From assembly GCA_914767885.1 (NCBI GenBank), contig CAJZBQ010000025.1, positions 558,001 through 622,000 on the forward strand: a stretch of DNA of 64,000 bases. Reading direction: 5' to 3'. This stretch comes from Blepharisma stoltei (lineage: Eukaryota > Ciliophora > Heterotrichea > Heterotrichida > Blepharismidae). Below are positions 22,045-33,004 of this stretch, one piece after another. The notes under the pieces were generated by a model. The model did no database searches, was not told the origin of the DNA, and saw only the letters and a program-made list of their open reading frames with translations. Both the position numbers and the translations under genes were made by a program. Positions within the stretch are counted from its first letter, which is position 1. Each line of letters starts with the position of its first letter.

Positions 22045-22730
22045 TCTCTCATAATAGGAAATTATCAGTTTCAGGCTCATATAATCAGACAGTCAAAGTT
22101 TAGGATTGGGAAAATTCAAAGAAATTCATCAATTTACTGGGCACCAATCCAATGTCTATTGTGCAATATTTTCTTTATAAGATAAATATGCAATTTCAAG
22201 CATCTCAAAATGAGTTATCAAATGATGGGATTTTGAGAACGACCAACCACCAAAATATTAAAAGGTCATAGGTATGAGATCCGATCTCTATCACTTTCTC
22301 CATGCGGACGATTTCTTGCCTTAGATAGTTTTATTGAGTCAATAAGAACTTGGGATATTGAAAATGAGGCAGAAATAGGCAGATGCAACGTGACAAAAAA
22401 TATTAAAAGTGTTTGCTTCAGTCCTTATGGGAAATATTTCGCTTTTGTTAATGATTGAAAGTTGTTTTATGAGAAATAAAGACTATGAAAGATGCCCAAA
22501 TTTTTTGAAGGGCACAAAAGCGATTTCAATTCTGTAACGTTTCCTCCTTATGGGAAATATTTGATATCAGCTAGAAATAATAATAAAATAATTATTTGAG
22601 ACTTAGAATCAAATAGAAATGTCAGGAAATTTTATCATGATAAGGCTGTAAACTCAGTTTGTTTTCACCTAAATAAGAATTTAGTGATTTCAGGAAGTAG
22701 TGATTGCAAAATAAAAGTGTGGGACTTTGA

Positions 22731-22893
22731 TATAATGCTTTGGCATTATTGTGTGAGCACCTCAACACGTCGGGATATTTCCCACATGTGGAGCCACTCA
22801 AGTGTGAAAACTCCACATGTGGTATTTGGATTCCATATGTGGGAAATATCCCGAAGCGTTGAGGCGCTTACAAAATAATGCCAAAGCATTATA
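22731..22893. mobile_element. MITE with about 55-bp inverted repeats, 163 bp
   Basis: The ends TATAATGCTTTGGCATTAT and ATAATGCCAAAGCATTATA are inverted, and the pairing extends inward through GGGATATTTCCCACATGTGG with a few mismatches. Flanks are TATA-like, so the exact target duplication (TA or TATA) is unclear. It splits the WD repeat between KVWDFD and AKNGQFEGHKNG; simple TA excision leaves the frame one base off. Confidence 0.85.
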
Positions 22894-24133
22894 GCTGGGC
22901 TAAGAATGGACAATTTGAAGGACATAAAAATGGGATTTCTTCAGTAGCCATTTCTCATAATGATGAAATTTTTGAGACTTGTGGGAAAGATAAAGCAATA
23001 AAATTTTGGAATATGGATAATTTTAAGCTAGTTAGTATTGCTAATCACAAAACATATAGCATATTTATAGCGTTCATTAAATGTGATAGACTCGTCATGA
23101 CAAATTCAAGTTTCAGAGATTGAATTGATAGATCTCGTTGTTCAATGTAGGCTCAAGGGGAGAGAGTATCGTTAATATCTGAAATATTAGTGATACTAGT
23201 TTCTTTAGCAGCTGCAATGAGCATTGAAAAACAATTAAGTCGATTTGCTTTAGTCCAAATTCTATCAATCAAGCAGCAGGAAGCACTGACAAAACAATAA
23301 TGATTTGAACTAAAGAAAATTGCTATTCTGCAATTAATACATATTACACGCACAAATCAGACGAAAACTCAGTATGCTATTCTCCATGTGGTAATTTTCT
23401 TGCTTCTGGCTGTTCAGATAAAAGGATATTTATTCATGACATTAAAAAATATGTATATCAGCAAGAAGCATTTGCTAAAGAAAGCTGTGCGGCTTACCAA
23501 GTTATTTATTCGCCATGTGGAAGGTTTTTACTCTACACTTAAGAAAATTTTAATAATTTTGAATTATTAATTAAATAATAAATATTAATCAAAGATCAGA
23601 AAGAAAAATTAGCTTCAGTTGGTTGAGGACCGATTATAAGAATTCAGGTCATTGAAACAAAAGAAATATTTCGATCATTTGCTGGGCATAAATTAAGAGT
23701 GAACTCAATTTTATTTTTGTCTTCAGGGAAGCACCTTATTTCTGGAAGTGATGATCAAAACATAAGAATATGAGACATTGACAGCCAAAAAGAAGCTGAA
23801 ATATTTGGCAACCACCAAAGAGGAGTGACATGTCTTTCTCTTTCGCATTCTGGGGTCTATTTCAGCTCAGCAAGCTCAGACAAAACAGTTAAAATGTGGA
23901 AATTCAGAGACGAGTTTGGCCCTAATCTAAAAATCACTTCTTATATAGATTTTAATCTCTAGATTTTTGTTGAGTTTAATTTCATAAAAACTTCATATTG
24001 AATTCTATTTGGACAAAGATAAGCAAAATATCGGTCATCGATCCTCCATATATTTTAAGCCTTTAATAAAACTTTTTTAATCCTACATTAGTTTTAAAAA
24101 GTGCTAATTAAATTATTATTATAAAAATTTAAT

Positions 24134-24355
24134 ATGAATATTTCTGAGTAGGATTTGCAAATTTCTGAGACTCACACTATTCTGGTGTTGGACGATACCC
24201 ACACATTTTTGAAGGACAACGAATTCATTCACTCAGGATATCGCATCAACTTCAGCACAACCAAAAGAATCCATAATGAGTTAGTCAATATCTGAACTCA
24301 CTTGATTGGGCTTTTTTCATTTTTATTTTCCTGTGATACTCAATTGAATTTTTAG
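24134..24355 (+). pseudogene. PAQR (adiponectin/progestin receptor-like) N-terminal fragment
   Basis: From ATG 24134 the frame has a TAG at codon 6 and then runs to TAG 24353-24355. It contains the hallmark NEFIHSGYR, then RIHNELVNIWTHLIGLFSFL, which matches the conserved GYR...HNE..NIWTHL.G block and first membrane segment of PAQR proteins. The Trp of NIWTH is a TGA codon. The remaining six membrane segments are not seen. PAQR proteins are membrane receptors or ceramidase-like enzymes; this piece cannot function alone. Confidence 0.7.
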
Positions 24356-24594
24356 ATATTGCTGAAAGTATTGGCATTCAATTAAGCAGATCTCAGCTTC
24401 TCCAAGTTTTAAGAGAAGCTTTCAGCAGCAGTTGATACTTTGGATTATTGACTTGGGAACTCCTGAGCAATAAAGTCCACGCACTTGTGAGAGACTGGGA
24501 GAATGAAGTCCTTTATGCTATAGAGGCCCAGTGAGCTTTATTGAACTCTAATGACATAAAAGAAATTATTTCTCAAAAGATCGAGGAATATTAA
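24355..24594 (+). CDS. Open frame of 79 codons, function unknown, possibly joined to the PAQR fragment
   Basis: DIAESIGIQLSRSQLLQVLR to IISQKIEEY, TAA 24592-24594, with two in-frame TGA codons (Trp: SSSWYF, EAQWAL). A GT...AG stretch at 24333-24355 (23 nt, ending TTTTTAG) would join it in phase to the preceding PAQR frame. That is longer than the 15-16 nt typical of heterotrich introns, so a frameshift is equally likely. The sequence does not resemble the rest of a PAQR protein. Confidence 0.35.
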
Positions 24595-25335
24595 AGCTTT
24601 ATAATCTTCAGGATTCACACAGAGGGCTTCATAAAACCTCTGAAAAAAAAAATCAAAAACACTTCGGTAACGACATGGACTTCACAGATGCACAGTGTGG
24701 GGCATTAACAAGAAACCCGATTTCTCCGAAATATTTATCGTGCCTAAAGTTGTATATCAAGCTTTAGATGTTGGATGTAAACTTCAACTTCTCCTGACAT
24801 GATGAAATAAAGTGATCTGCTTGCTTCTTCTTCTTCTTCTTCTTCTTCAAATATTGAATCTTCAGAGGCGTAAGCTTGATATGTAAGTAGCCTTGGGATG
24901 TGGATTACTAATTCCTTTGAAAATATCCCACTATTAAATAATATGCAAGATTTGATGACATGCCAATGAAAGTGGTCGTAAATTTCATCTTTTAATGGCC
25001 CACTGGATAAATCTATGATATTTTGTTCATCATGCTCGTAGTCTACACCTACTTCATGCATATAGTCAATATAGCTTCTGAATCGGAATTGGAGATCTGT
25101 AGATAGGCTTTCTTTTTCACATAGCGGTTGATGGCTTGAATCATGATTCTATATTTATCTTCTTTTGCACTGCTTCTGATATTAATGAAGATAGGTTTCC
25201 TATGATTTTTAAAAATGTAGCTGATATGCAGACCATAGCAAGAATCCCGTCAAACCTTTCCACATCTGAGGTGGATGAGGTCTCCATATCAGCTGAAACC
25301 ATTAATGTAATAGCCCAATACATTGATTTCAGTTA
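24595..25335 (-). pseudogene. Cyclic-nucleotide-gated / voltage-gated K+ channel remnant: pore, C-linker, nucleotide-binding domain
   Basis: Read leftward: a pore helix (SMYWAITLMVSA), then YGDL of the selectivity filter visible only after a one-base shift (about 25280), the inner helix to ISEAVQKKINIES, the C-linker (INRYVKKK, then DLQFRFRSYIDYMHEVG after another shift), and a cyclic-nucleotide-binding domain (SLYFIMSGEVEVYI, then DKYFGEIGFLVNAPHCASV). TGA is Trp after INIES. A CTT microsatellite (24824-24848) encodes eight Glu inside the binding domain. The upstream voltage sensor is absent; the MITE at 25407 lies just beyond. Such channels are common in ciliates, but this one is dead. Confidence 0.8.
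24824..24848. repeat. CTT microsatellite, about 8 units
   Basis: (CTT)n on the plus strand encodes a run of eight Glu on the minus strand within the cyclic-nucleotide-binding domain remnant. Expansion there would disrupt the fold, in keeping with a pseudogene. Confidence 0.9.
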
Positions 25336-25406
25336 AATTATCACGTATTTTCAGGGATTATCTCAGTCTCATCTCAATCTCACGGATAGCTTCGCGTTGA
25401 TGCTAA

Positions 25407-25739
25407 CTCCCCCCACCTCCATGAGCAAACAAAACCATTTGAAAAATCCTTAATTTTTGCCCAAAAATCCACCCTCTGTGAACGAACAAAAAATTTTGAT
25501 AAATAAGTGATAATTATTATGATGAAATCTCTAATTAATTCTGCTTAATTGAAGCAGCTTGCATTTTAAAATATAAATTTTATATATTAAATTAATTTTT
25601 ACTTCTCAATTTTACAAATTGGAATTTTTTTAAATTTTTGAAAAAAAATATTTTATAAAATTGATATAATTTTTTTAAAAAAAAAATAACTCCCCTCCGT
25701 GAGCCAACAAAATTTTTTGTTAGCTCACAGAGGGGAGAG
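25407..25739. mobile_element. Family-1 MITE, 333 bp, TAA target duplication
   Basis: TAA at 25404-25406 and 25740-25742. Long double-motif end on the left (somewhat decayed: CACCTCCATGAGCAAACA), hairpin end on the right (CCCCTCCGTGAGCCAACAAA with its inverse). Confidence 0.92.
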
Positions 25740-25742
25740 TAA

Positions 25743-25959
25743 GCGATATCCCCACACCTGCCTTTTACTTCTGACTTCATCAAAAAATGGTGGCGTAGGG
25801 GTTCTTGCGAGGAGATCGCCAGACCTGTCTTCTGGGTCCCACTAAACGATAAAGACTCCTCAACCTCCGAAAGAATTATGAGCATGGATATACCGCCTTT
25901 GCCTCATTCATCGCCTGTCTGAAACGTATCACAGGCTCTGTAATTCTCCCATGGAGTAC
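25743..25959. other. GC-rich segment between two MITEs, origin unknown
   Basis: Contains short GC-rich runs but no convincing coding frame; ORFs on either strand stop within 100 codons. Possibly a retroposon fragment like those at 11205 and 21508. Confidence 0.3.
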
Positions 25960-25962
25960 TAA

Positions 25963-26604
25963 CTCCCCCCATCCTTGATCGAACGACTCGCCATCGTTCG
26001 ATCAAGGATGGGGGTTAAAAAAATTTTATATATAAAATAAAATATAATAATTGCCAGAGAATGGCGCTATTTGCGCCATTCTCTGGCAATACGGAAAATC
26101 GTTCCCGTGTGGAGCCGATCCTCGGGCTTTTTCTATATATATATAAATGTTTTTTTATTTACTTTTAAATAAAAGGGTTAAGAGTATTTAATAATTAATT
26201 TTACAGCAAAAAATTGAATTAATTTCATAAAAATACCAATTTTTTATATTTTAATTTATTAGTTACCCCCTTAAACTGTATAAATTTTAATTTGTTACTT
26301 ATTAAATTAAAATTTGTTTTTTAAAAATTTTAAAAAATCTCTATTTTATTAGATTATTGAGTTTTTAAGCACATATTGATGACTAAATTACTTTGAATGG
26401 TTGATTCCGAAGCTTTCTATCGTCTCAAAGTCTCTGAAAACAACTTCATTAGGTACATCTTCCCAAGCTTTTGATAACTATTACATTTTTATATATATAA
26501 AAAATTGTCATGATATGAAATCGTTCGATCAAGGATGGGGGTTAATTTTCCCCAATTTTTAGGAATTTTTACAGTCAATCGTTCGATCAAGGATGGGGGG
26601 GGAG
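25963..26604. mobile_element. Family-2 MITE with ends CCCCCATCCTTGATCGAACG, 642 bp
   Basis: The left end is a hairpin (CATCCTTGATCGAACGA ... TCGTTCGATCAAGGATGG, 25969-26015). The right side carries two direct copies of TCGTTCGATCAAGGATGGGG (26521 and 26579). This layout mirrors family 1 with a different sequence. TAA precedes the left end (25960-25962), but the right flank is CACAGG, so no duplication is visible there. An 18-bp-arm palindrome (26050-26090) is nested inside. Confidence 0.85.
26050..26090. repeat. Palindrome with 18-bp arms nested in the family-2 MITE
   Basis: ATTGCCAGAGAATGGCGC and GCGCCATTCTCTGGCAAT flank a 5-base loop. It resembles in style, and in the ATGGCGCT core, the 47-bp-arm palindrome at 33343-33500. 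Confidence 0.9.
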
Positions 26605-26765
26605 CACAGGAACACTCATCTGCAAGACAGAGAAAAAAGGTTGAGGATTATCCCCTGGACCAAAAAACCTATCCCAGAGGACTATCACCATGCAGTTTCT
26701 CTTCTCTGGATCTGGATGAATTCTCGGAACGTCAAAATCCACATCAGATCACGCCATTTTAATAA
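26605..26765. mobile_element. GC-rich retroposon-like block ending CGCCATTTTA
   Basis: About 150 GC-rich bases directly abutting the family-2 MITE and ending with CGCCATTTTA at 26752-26761, the same terminus as in the elements at 11539 and 22035. Overlapping short plus-strand ORFs here look like chance. Confidence 0.4.
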
Positions 26766-27540
26766 TTCTCCAATATATTGAAGAAATTAAAATTCTTATT
26801 TTGAGACTTTATCCATCAAGAATCTGATAATTCATGATCCAGTTATCGCTTTGCTTTGTAATGTTTATATTTAATAAAAGAACAAGCAAGCTGCATAGTG
26901 TGCAATTAATAAAATACGTTAAAGCAGCTTAATAAATAAAAATCAAATGAAAGCTAGCTGATTTTTAAAATAATCGTCTTCTACAGGAATGACAAAATAC
27001 AAGGAAACTGGAATTGAAATTGCCAGTTAGAGAGGGCAGCAGAGGATCAGAATGCCTAAGATGATACAAAAATAATAGTTGGGGTGAAAAAAAAGTGGTA
27101 TACCAGGATTCTTTGATTTTATTTTGATGAAATATTAAAAATTTGAGGAATGGAGACTTTGAAATTTTTTAGAGTGTGAATACGGTCGTTATGGGTTAAA
27201 GGAGGCTGAGATTGCTCGTTACTGATTAATTTTTAGGAATCAGGAGTTTTTTGGTCTTTCTTTTTAATTATTTCCATTTATGATCTATGCATTCAAGAAG
27301 ATACTTTATCAGCTATTTATTTTGGTCGATGCATTGAAGAATTCTTTATTTTAAAAAAAATTTATTAAATTCTTTACAGTCATTTTTGATTAGAAAAAGT
27401 AGGTGGAAAAACTACATGGAGATTTTTTCCACTTCACCCTCCATATTTTCTTAATCTATGCTTGCTCCTTGCATATTGCTATTAAAATAGGACTATAAGC
27501 AGAGCTTCAACGAAATTTAATCTAAATGGTATTAATATCT
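26766..27540. other. AT-rich region with a possible membrane-protein remnant at 26955-27115 (-)
   Basis: On the minus strand 27115-26955 reads HPNYYFCIILGILILCCPL, a TAA, then LAISIPVSLYFVIPVEDDYF, like two hydrophobic segments of a lost membrane protein. Nothing else is recognised in this stretch. Confidence 0.25.
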
Positions 27541-29610
27541 AGTTTCACCGGGTTTATCTGGGGTACAGCTTCATCATATGCAAGTGCTCCTCTAAATCCA
27601 ATTCAGCTTATTTTTTAGTAAGATAGTATTTAAAAAAATTTGGATATTTTAATGATATCAGTGCTCAATCATTAGCCGCACTGCGTACTCAGCAACCACA
27701 TATAGGTCTATGATGCATCCTAATATGGATTTGCATTTAATTCCGGTTCAAAATCTTGTGTGTGTTCAATAACAAACTGTAAGGCTTGCTCAACAACTAA
27801 TTATGGAACTTATTAAAGATTACCACGCTGCAATCTGGCAAATACTATCTGCAAGACATAATGATTTCTTATGATGTGGCTCTTTTCTTTTAATTGCATT
27901 ACCTGTTCAGATAGCACAACGTGTTGCAATGTGATTCAGCAACAGTTTGTCATCAGGATCTTGAGTATGTACAGCTGGAAAGCACCATTGTGAGACTTAC
28001 GTAGCTGGTAACTCAGATGGTTGCTCAAAATGTGACTCAGGAACGATACTGACATCAGGATCTTGCCCATGCACAGATGGCCAGAATAATTGTAAGACTT
28101 GCGCAACTGATAACTCTAATGACTGCGCATCATGCGCTGATGGATATCAGTTGACGTCTGGATATTGCACTGTTGCATGTGCAGTTGAAAATTGTAAAAC
28201 GTGCTCAGGATCTAATTCACAAATTTGCGATACTTGTCAATCCGGGTTAGGCTGGGATTCTACTTCATCTAAATGCTTGTGCTCAATTGCTAATTGTGCA
28301 ACCTGCTCAACAACTACATGTAGAAATTGCGATACATGCGTTTACTTTAAGACTCGATCAAATCTTGCGAGTGCTCAATACGTGACTGCAAGACTTGCTC
28401 AACGGCATATATGGAATATGCCAAGAGTGTCAGTCTTGGCTTAGTTGGAATGCTACAACACCAAATTGCAAATGCTCATTGGCTCACTGTGATACTTGCT
28501 CTACCATAGTTATGGAACTTGCAAAGCATGCACATCAACATTTGAAGGATCTGGAACATCAACTCGTGCCTGCTCATCTACCAGCTATTTAGATATAGAC
28601 ACCTGCAAATCATGCACTAATCAATGTTTATCTTGCACAACTGCAACAAAATGTACTAAATGCGTTGATAATGCATCTGGCATCTGAATTGATTAACTTT
28701 TACAATAAGTTTTTTTAAAAATTTAAAACTTAATTAATTTTATGCTATAATTTTTTTTATGAAAAAAATTCTATAAAAAAAAAGATCAGCCCTCTTCAAA
28801 TTAGAACAGACTTTTTTATACTAATTAAAGGGAAATAAGAATATGCTCGCTACCAGCAGCCCATATTCATTCACAGCAACTGCTTCTCAAGACAATAGTG
28901 GAACAACAGTTACTGGCAGTGCTACAGTTTCTATTGCAGTTGCATCTTCTCCTCTATATATTGAGTTGTCTAAGGCTATGCTTGGGCCTGAAATGTATTG
29001 AAGCTGATGGCTCAATCTTACTAACTTACAGCATTTATTTTCTAAAAAAACTACAGATATTTTAGGTAGAAGTATAAATAAAGCATTCTAAAATAATTAG
29101 AAAATTAAGGGAGTAAGCAGCAGCGAAGCAAATAGCGCACTTACTATTCCTTCATGCGAAGAACAAATACTCAGCAAATGCTTCTGCAAGCACTGTCTCT
29201 ACGTTTATATGGTCTCAAAAATCTGGTGATGGAATTGCATATGTATTCACTTTGAAGATTACAGACTTTGGCAGTGTAAGCTTAAGCGTTGACTTGTCTA
29301 TCTCAGTTAACTTAGGAGCATCTTGTGAAGGAGCGTTCAGTGTGTCGCCAACAACTGGAATTGCTTTAACTGATGCTTTTACAATGTCAATAAGTGGGTG
29401 CGTTGATCGTGATGATGAAGACTATCCACTTCTTTACACGTGCAGGTGCTCTCCATCTGGATCAAACTCGAAATACACTATAGAATCTACCACTGAAGAA
29501 AGCCAAATTTCATCCAAACTGTCTTCAGGCGAGTAGGCTATTTTAGTCCATGTGTGCGATCAGCCTGATACTTGCGAAGATTACTCATCTTCTAAGTGGA
29601 TGGTTAAGCA
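27540..29610 (+). pseudogene. REJ/Cys-rich membrane protein family, copy 6 (inverted duplicate of 38000-41350)
   Basis: Cysteine-rich units at 27780-28690 (CTDGQNNCKTCATDNSNDC, CSIANCATCSTTTCRNCDTC), then REJ-like pieces at 28850-28980 (SSPLYIELSK) and 29160-29600 (VDLSISVNLGASC, DEDYPLLYTCRCSPSGSNS). Very similar to the minus-strand copy 9 but in opposite orientation, with numerous stops, a deletion in the REJ domain and no membrane C-terminus. It stops at about 29610, head-on against copy 7. Confidence 0.75.
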
Positions 29611-29632
29611 TGCGGTCTCAATAAAACTCACA

Positions 29633-30238
29633 CTAGTCGATAAAATTGCATTTAGGCGAGCAAACTACTGGTGATGACGATGTTAATGCGTAATCACTTG
29701 AGTCGCATTGGTTGCAATCATCACCTGAACATGTCTGATAATGATTCTGCCCATCTGTACACGCTAAATGCCTTTCGAGCTTCTTTACAGTATTTTTTTC
29801 ATCTTCATTATGGGTAGAGCTATTGCTAACTTTTTCGGGTTGCATGCTATTCCTTCATTCTCTTTCATCTTTTTGATGAATAATGCTTTTGTCTTCTATA
29901 AACTTTCCATCATTTCTGGATTCTGCTTCTTATAGGCTTGCTTTATTTGATTTTAGTGGAACATCTTTCTGAAGTTTACCATCTTTTTGATTTTCATAAA
30001 CTGTTGGTTTGCTAAGTAAATCAGAAGAAGTTTCTCCTCTTATGGTTTCACTCGCTCCAGCATTGTTATCCTTTTGACGAGCAGTGCTTTCTTGGGCTGG
30101 ATGATAGATACTTTTACGGCCTTCGTCGATTGAGCTAGAGTCAAAGTTTGAGTTTATTAAGTCTTTGGATGAATCTGAAGTACTTTTTCCATCAGCATGA
30201 ATTAATAGAAGCAGAAGAAGAGACAAAAACTTTAACAT
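29633..30238 (-). pseudogene. REJ/Cys-rich family, copy 7: N-terminal part only
   Basis: Starts at ATG 30238 (MLKFLSLLLLLLIHADGKST), almost identical to copy 1, and extends through the acidic linker (KPTVYENQKDGKLQKDVPLK) to the first cysteines (CSGDDCNQCDSSDYALTSSS), then stops at the junction with copy 6. A TAA interrupts the linker at about 29930; at about 29866 a TGA is read as Trp. A TTG at 30250 also opens the frame, but the leader argues for ATG 30238. It supplies the start that copy 5 lacks. Confidence 0.75.
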
Positions 30239-30263
30239 TTTTATTATCAACTCGAAATTTAGC
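30239..30263 (-). promoter_or_regulatory. Conserved leader upstream of family start codon
   Basis: Identical to the leader at 5824-5848 on the same strand; directly abuts ATG 30238. Confidence 0.5.
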
Positions 30264-30264
30264 T

Positions 30265-31889
30265 CAAATATTTAATTGGTTTAAAATCTCATATAGCTCT
30301 TATATCTGCGTAGCGTGTCTCTGGAATATCGGATATAAAATCTGGATTTTGGCCTGCTAATACATTTTGAATAAGCCTTTAAATCTGCAGAGAGAGAAGC
30401 CATTAAGAGGGCATTTGCTAAAAGTCTAGATTTTTGTGTTTATTTGCTTTGAGAGCATGCTAAATGCTTAACCATGGAGCCTAGGCTTGATAATACAAAA
30501 TATAGAGATATTACAGCATCATCAATCTGGAACTTCATTTATAAAAACTTAGAATTAAAAATTTATAATTTCAGAATATAGATAAATAAGCTCTAATAAG
30601 TATTAGACATTTAATTAATCCATTCCATTGATGACTACTAATTTTAGTATTAATTTTAAATATCTTTGAATAAAATTGCTCATTCATTGAAAACTTAGAA
30701 ATGAAAAATTCTTTTCAAGTAAGAAAAATTGTTAAATTCATACTTTATTATTGTGCTCAATATTTATAACTTCTTAAAATTATTAAATTGTTTGATGAGT
30801 TTTTAGCACTTTTTAATTTTGGATAACTCACTATATCTATTCATTGTTCTTTTTCTTCTAGCGTTATCAATATCAATAAAAAATCTGAATTAACTTCAAA
30901 ATATTTTGCTTAAAATTAAGTAAACTCTCTATCTTGCTCTAACTGTCTTTCTTGGCATGGTATCTCTAAAGTCTTTCATTAATATTTGTTATTTAAAAAG
31001 TGATTTTAATAAACTATTTCTAGATAAAGCAATATATAAATAAATTCGTGTAAACATTTTCTTATTGAAGAACTATAAATTTTTGATCTTAAAAGATAAA
31101 GAAGCATTCAGCTAAGAATTTTAGAGACTAAATTATAGGTAGATATATAAAAGCATAATCTATCTATTAAATTCAAAGAAATACCTAAAACCCTCGAAAG
31201 CCGAACTAATTGATGCACATCTTTGTCATGAATAAGTGTAAGGGAAAGTGCACTTGCATGCATATTCGGTTAATCCTTGCATTCTGAATTGAAATACAGC
31301 TTCATCTCCATTTCCTATTATTTATAAAGCATATTCGCATTCTATATTATTTAAGCTGAATAAATTATAGACATAAGGACCCCCCCCTCATTTGTCGAAT
31401 TTTCTAGTCTTTTTTTTATAAGAATTTTTGTTTTCAGGACCTCATTCGTCCCAAAATCTAGTCAAAAATGATTTGTCCAATTTTATAGTCTTTTTTGGAT
31501 TTTTTCGAATGCCCTAAATTCTAGTTTTTTACTTTAAAAAAGCTAGAAAATGAGACAATTGAGGTCCTGAAAATTTTTTTTTTCTCTATCAAATTTTGAC
31601 TAGAAAATTGGACAAATGAGGCCATAAAAAAACCTAGAAAAATGGACAAATGATAAAAGACTAGAAAATTGGACAAATGAGGGGGGTCCTTAGTTATTTA
31701 AATGTATATCAAAAGATATTTTTACCTTATCTAAATGCCAAATAATTTCGGAAAAAGCCTTAAAATCTCAAAATAGCTATTAATATTCATTTAATTATTA
31801 ATTTAATAATACTTCAAAACGTTGATATTGAAATAAGCTTCTATCACTTATAAAATATATTAGCCCGCATTTATGATAGAAAAGGTAAT
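30265..31889. other. Intergenic spacer, duplicated from or into 5850-6839
   Basis: Homologous in blocks to the spacer upstream of copy 1, with about 650 extra bases here (30520-31200) where I see no gene, plus a MITE at 31376-31690. Confidence 0.6.
31376..31690. mobile_element. Family-3 MITE with ends AGGACCCCCC..TCATTTGTC, 315 bp, TA duplication
   Basis: TA at 31374-31375 and 31691-31692. Terminal inverted repeats of about 35 bp (AGGACC...AATTTTCTAGTC and inverse). About six copies of a TTGTCCAATTTTCTAGTC-like motif lie inside in both orientations. The unoccupied site is at about 6628 (GATATAGCTATTTAAATG). Confidence 0.9.
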
Positions 31890-32030
31890 TTAAGCTTTAG
31901 ATTTTTTCTCTTCAACTGGAGGAAAAACATTTATGATGAAGTATCTTGCAATCATAGCAATTGTTTCCATGATGAAAACCTCAATGAAGGTCTCCCAAGA
32001 GAGCTTGCAGCCCAATATCCACTTATCTAA

Positions 32031-32390
32031 CTCCCCCCCCTCCGTGAGTGAACAAAACCATTAGAAAAATCGCCATTTTTTGCCCAAAAACCCACCCTCC
32101 GTGAGTGAACAAAAATTTTTTATGGAAAAAAATTTTGATATATAAATGATAATTAATATAATGAAATCTAGAGCTAATTCTGTTTAATTTTAAACAAATT
32201 GCATTTTAAAACATAAATTTTATAAATTAAATTAATATTTGCTTTCAAATTTTTGCAAACTAGGATTTTTTTAAATTTCGAAAAAACAATTTTTTAGAAA
32301 ATTTATATATAAATTTTTTAAAACAAAAAAGTTAACCCCCCTCCGTGAGTGAACAAAAAATTTTTTGTTCACTCACGGAGGGGGGGGGAG
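32031..32390. mobile_element. Family-1 MITE, 360 bp, TAA target duplication
   Basis: TAA at 32028-32030 and 32391-32393. Hairpin end on the right. The paralogous sequence at about 6975 (CTTATCTAAGCATCAAAAT) is the same site without the element. Confidence 0.95.
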
Positions 32391-32674
32391 TAAGCATATA
32401 ATTTCAATAACGGAGCCAATAATAATAAAAACTCCTATAGATACTGCAGCTACTGAGCTTTTTGGAGCTTATTCCTGTCGATGCTAAAGGCAACATCAAT
32501 AAAGATTTAAATAGGCATTGCAATTGGCAAAGCGGCAATCATGTATCCAAACTATATAGCCTCATAACCATCAGAAAAGGTCTCAATTTCTATTTCTGTT
32601 CTTGCACTAATATTTTCAGATCCAAAGAGCAGCAATCCTTCAAGCAGCAACTCAAAAATAATAATTACCACTAA

Positions 32675-33004
32675 CTCCCCCCCTCCGTGAGTGAACAAAA
32701 AAATTTTGTTCACTCACGGATGGGGGCTAATTTTTTTTTCGAAATTTAAAAAAATCCTAATTCGCAAAAACTGGAAAGCAAATATTAATTTAATTTATAA
32801 AATTTATGTTTTAAAAAGCAATTCGTTTAAAATTAAACAGAATTGGCTCTAGATTTTATTATACTAATTATCATTAATATATCAAAATTTTTTTCCATAA
32901 AAAATTTTTCTATTAAAAAAATTTGTGTTCACTCACGATTGAGTTTTTGGGCAAAAAATACGGATTTTTCTAATGGTTTTGTTCACTCACAGAGGTGGGG
33001 GGAA
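32675..33004. mobile_element. Family-1 MITE, 330 bp, TAA target duplication
   Basis: TAA at 32672-32674 and 33005-33007. Hairpin end on the left. Paralogous DNA at about 7240 (GATAAGGTAAAGAG) is the empty site. Confidence 0.93.

Larger units (their letters stand above)
20408..23962 (+). pseudogene. Decayed WD40 protein with zinc-finger-like N-terminus and pentapeptide repeats
   Basis: The start MLHCGTINSSEFPKYLCAYA with further C/H residues resembles the N-terminus of the intact WD40 gene at 1761. About 20640-21100 is coiled-coil-like with many stops. About 21187-21330 is a pentapeptide-repeat stretch (YANFSETLFTRIDFENYDLN). Then come WD repeats up to the last (SSASSDKTVKMWKF) and a TAG at 23960-23962. 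Trp is again encoded by TGA (for example LILIWNLN, 21419). A retroposon (21508-22044) and a MITE (22731-22893) sit inside it, and there are TAG and frameshift lesions such as the Trp-to-TAG change after SYNQTVKV. Not functional as it stands. Confidence 0.85.

Noticed and set aside
24790-24850. The poly-Glu run as a functional acidic domain
   Set aside because: It is a simple CTT microsatellite inside a broken channel domain.
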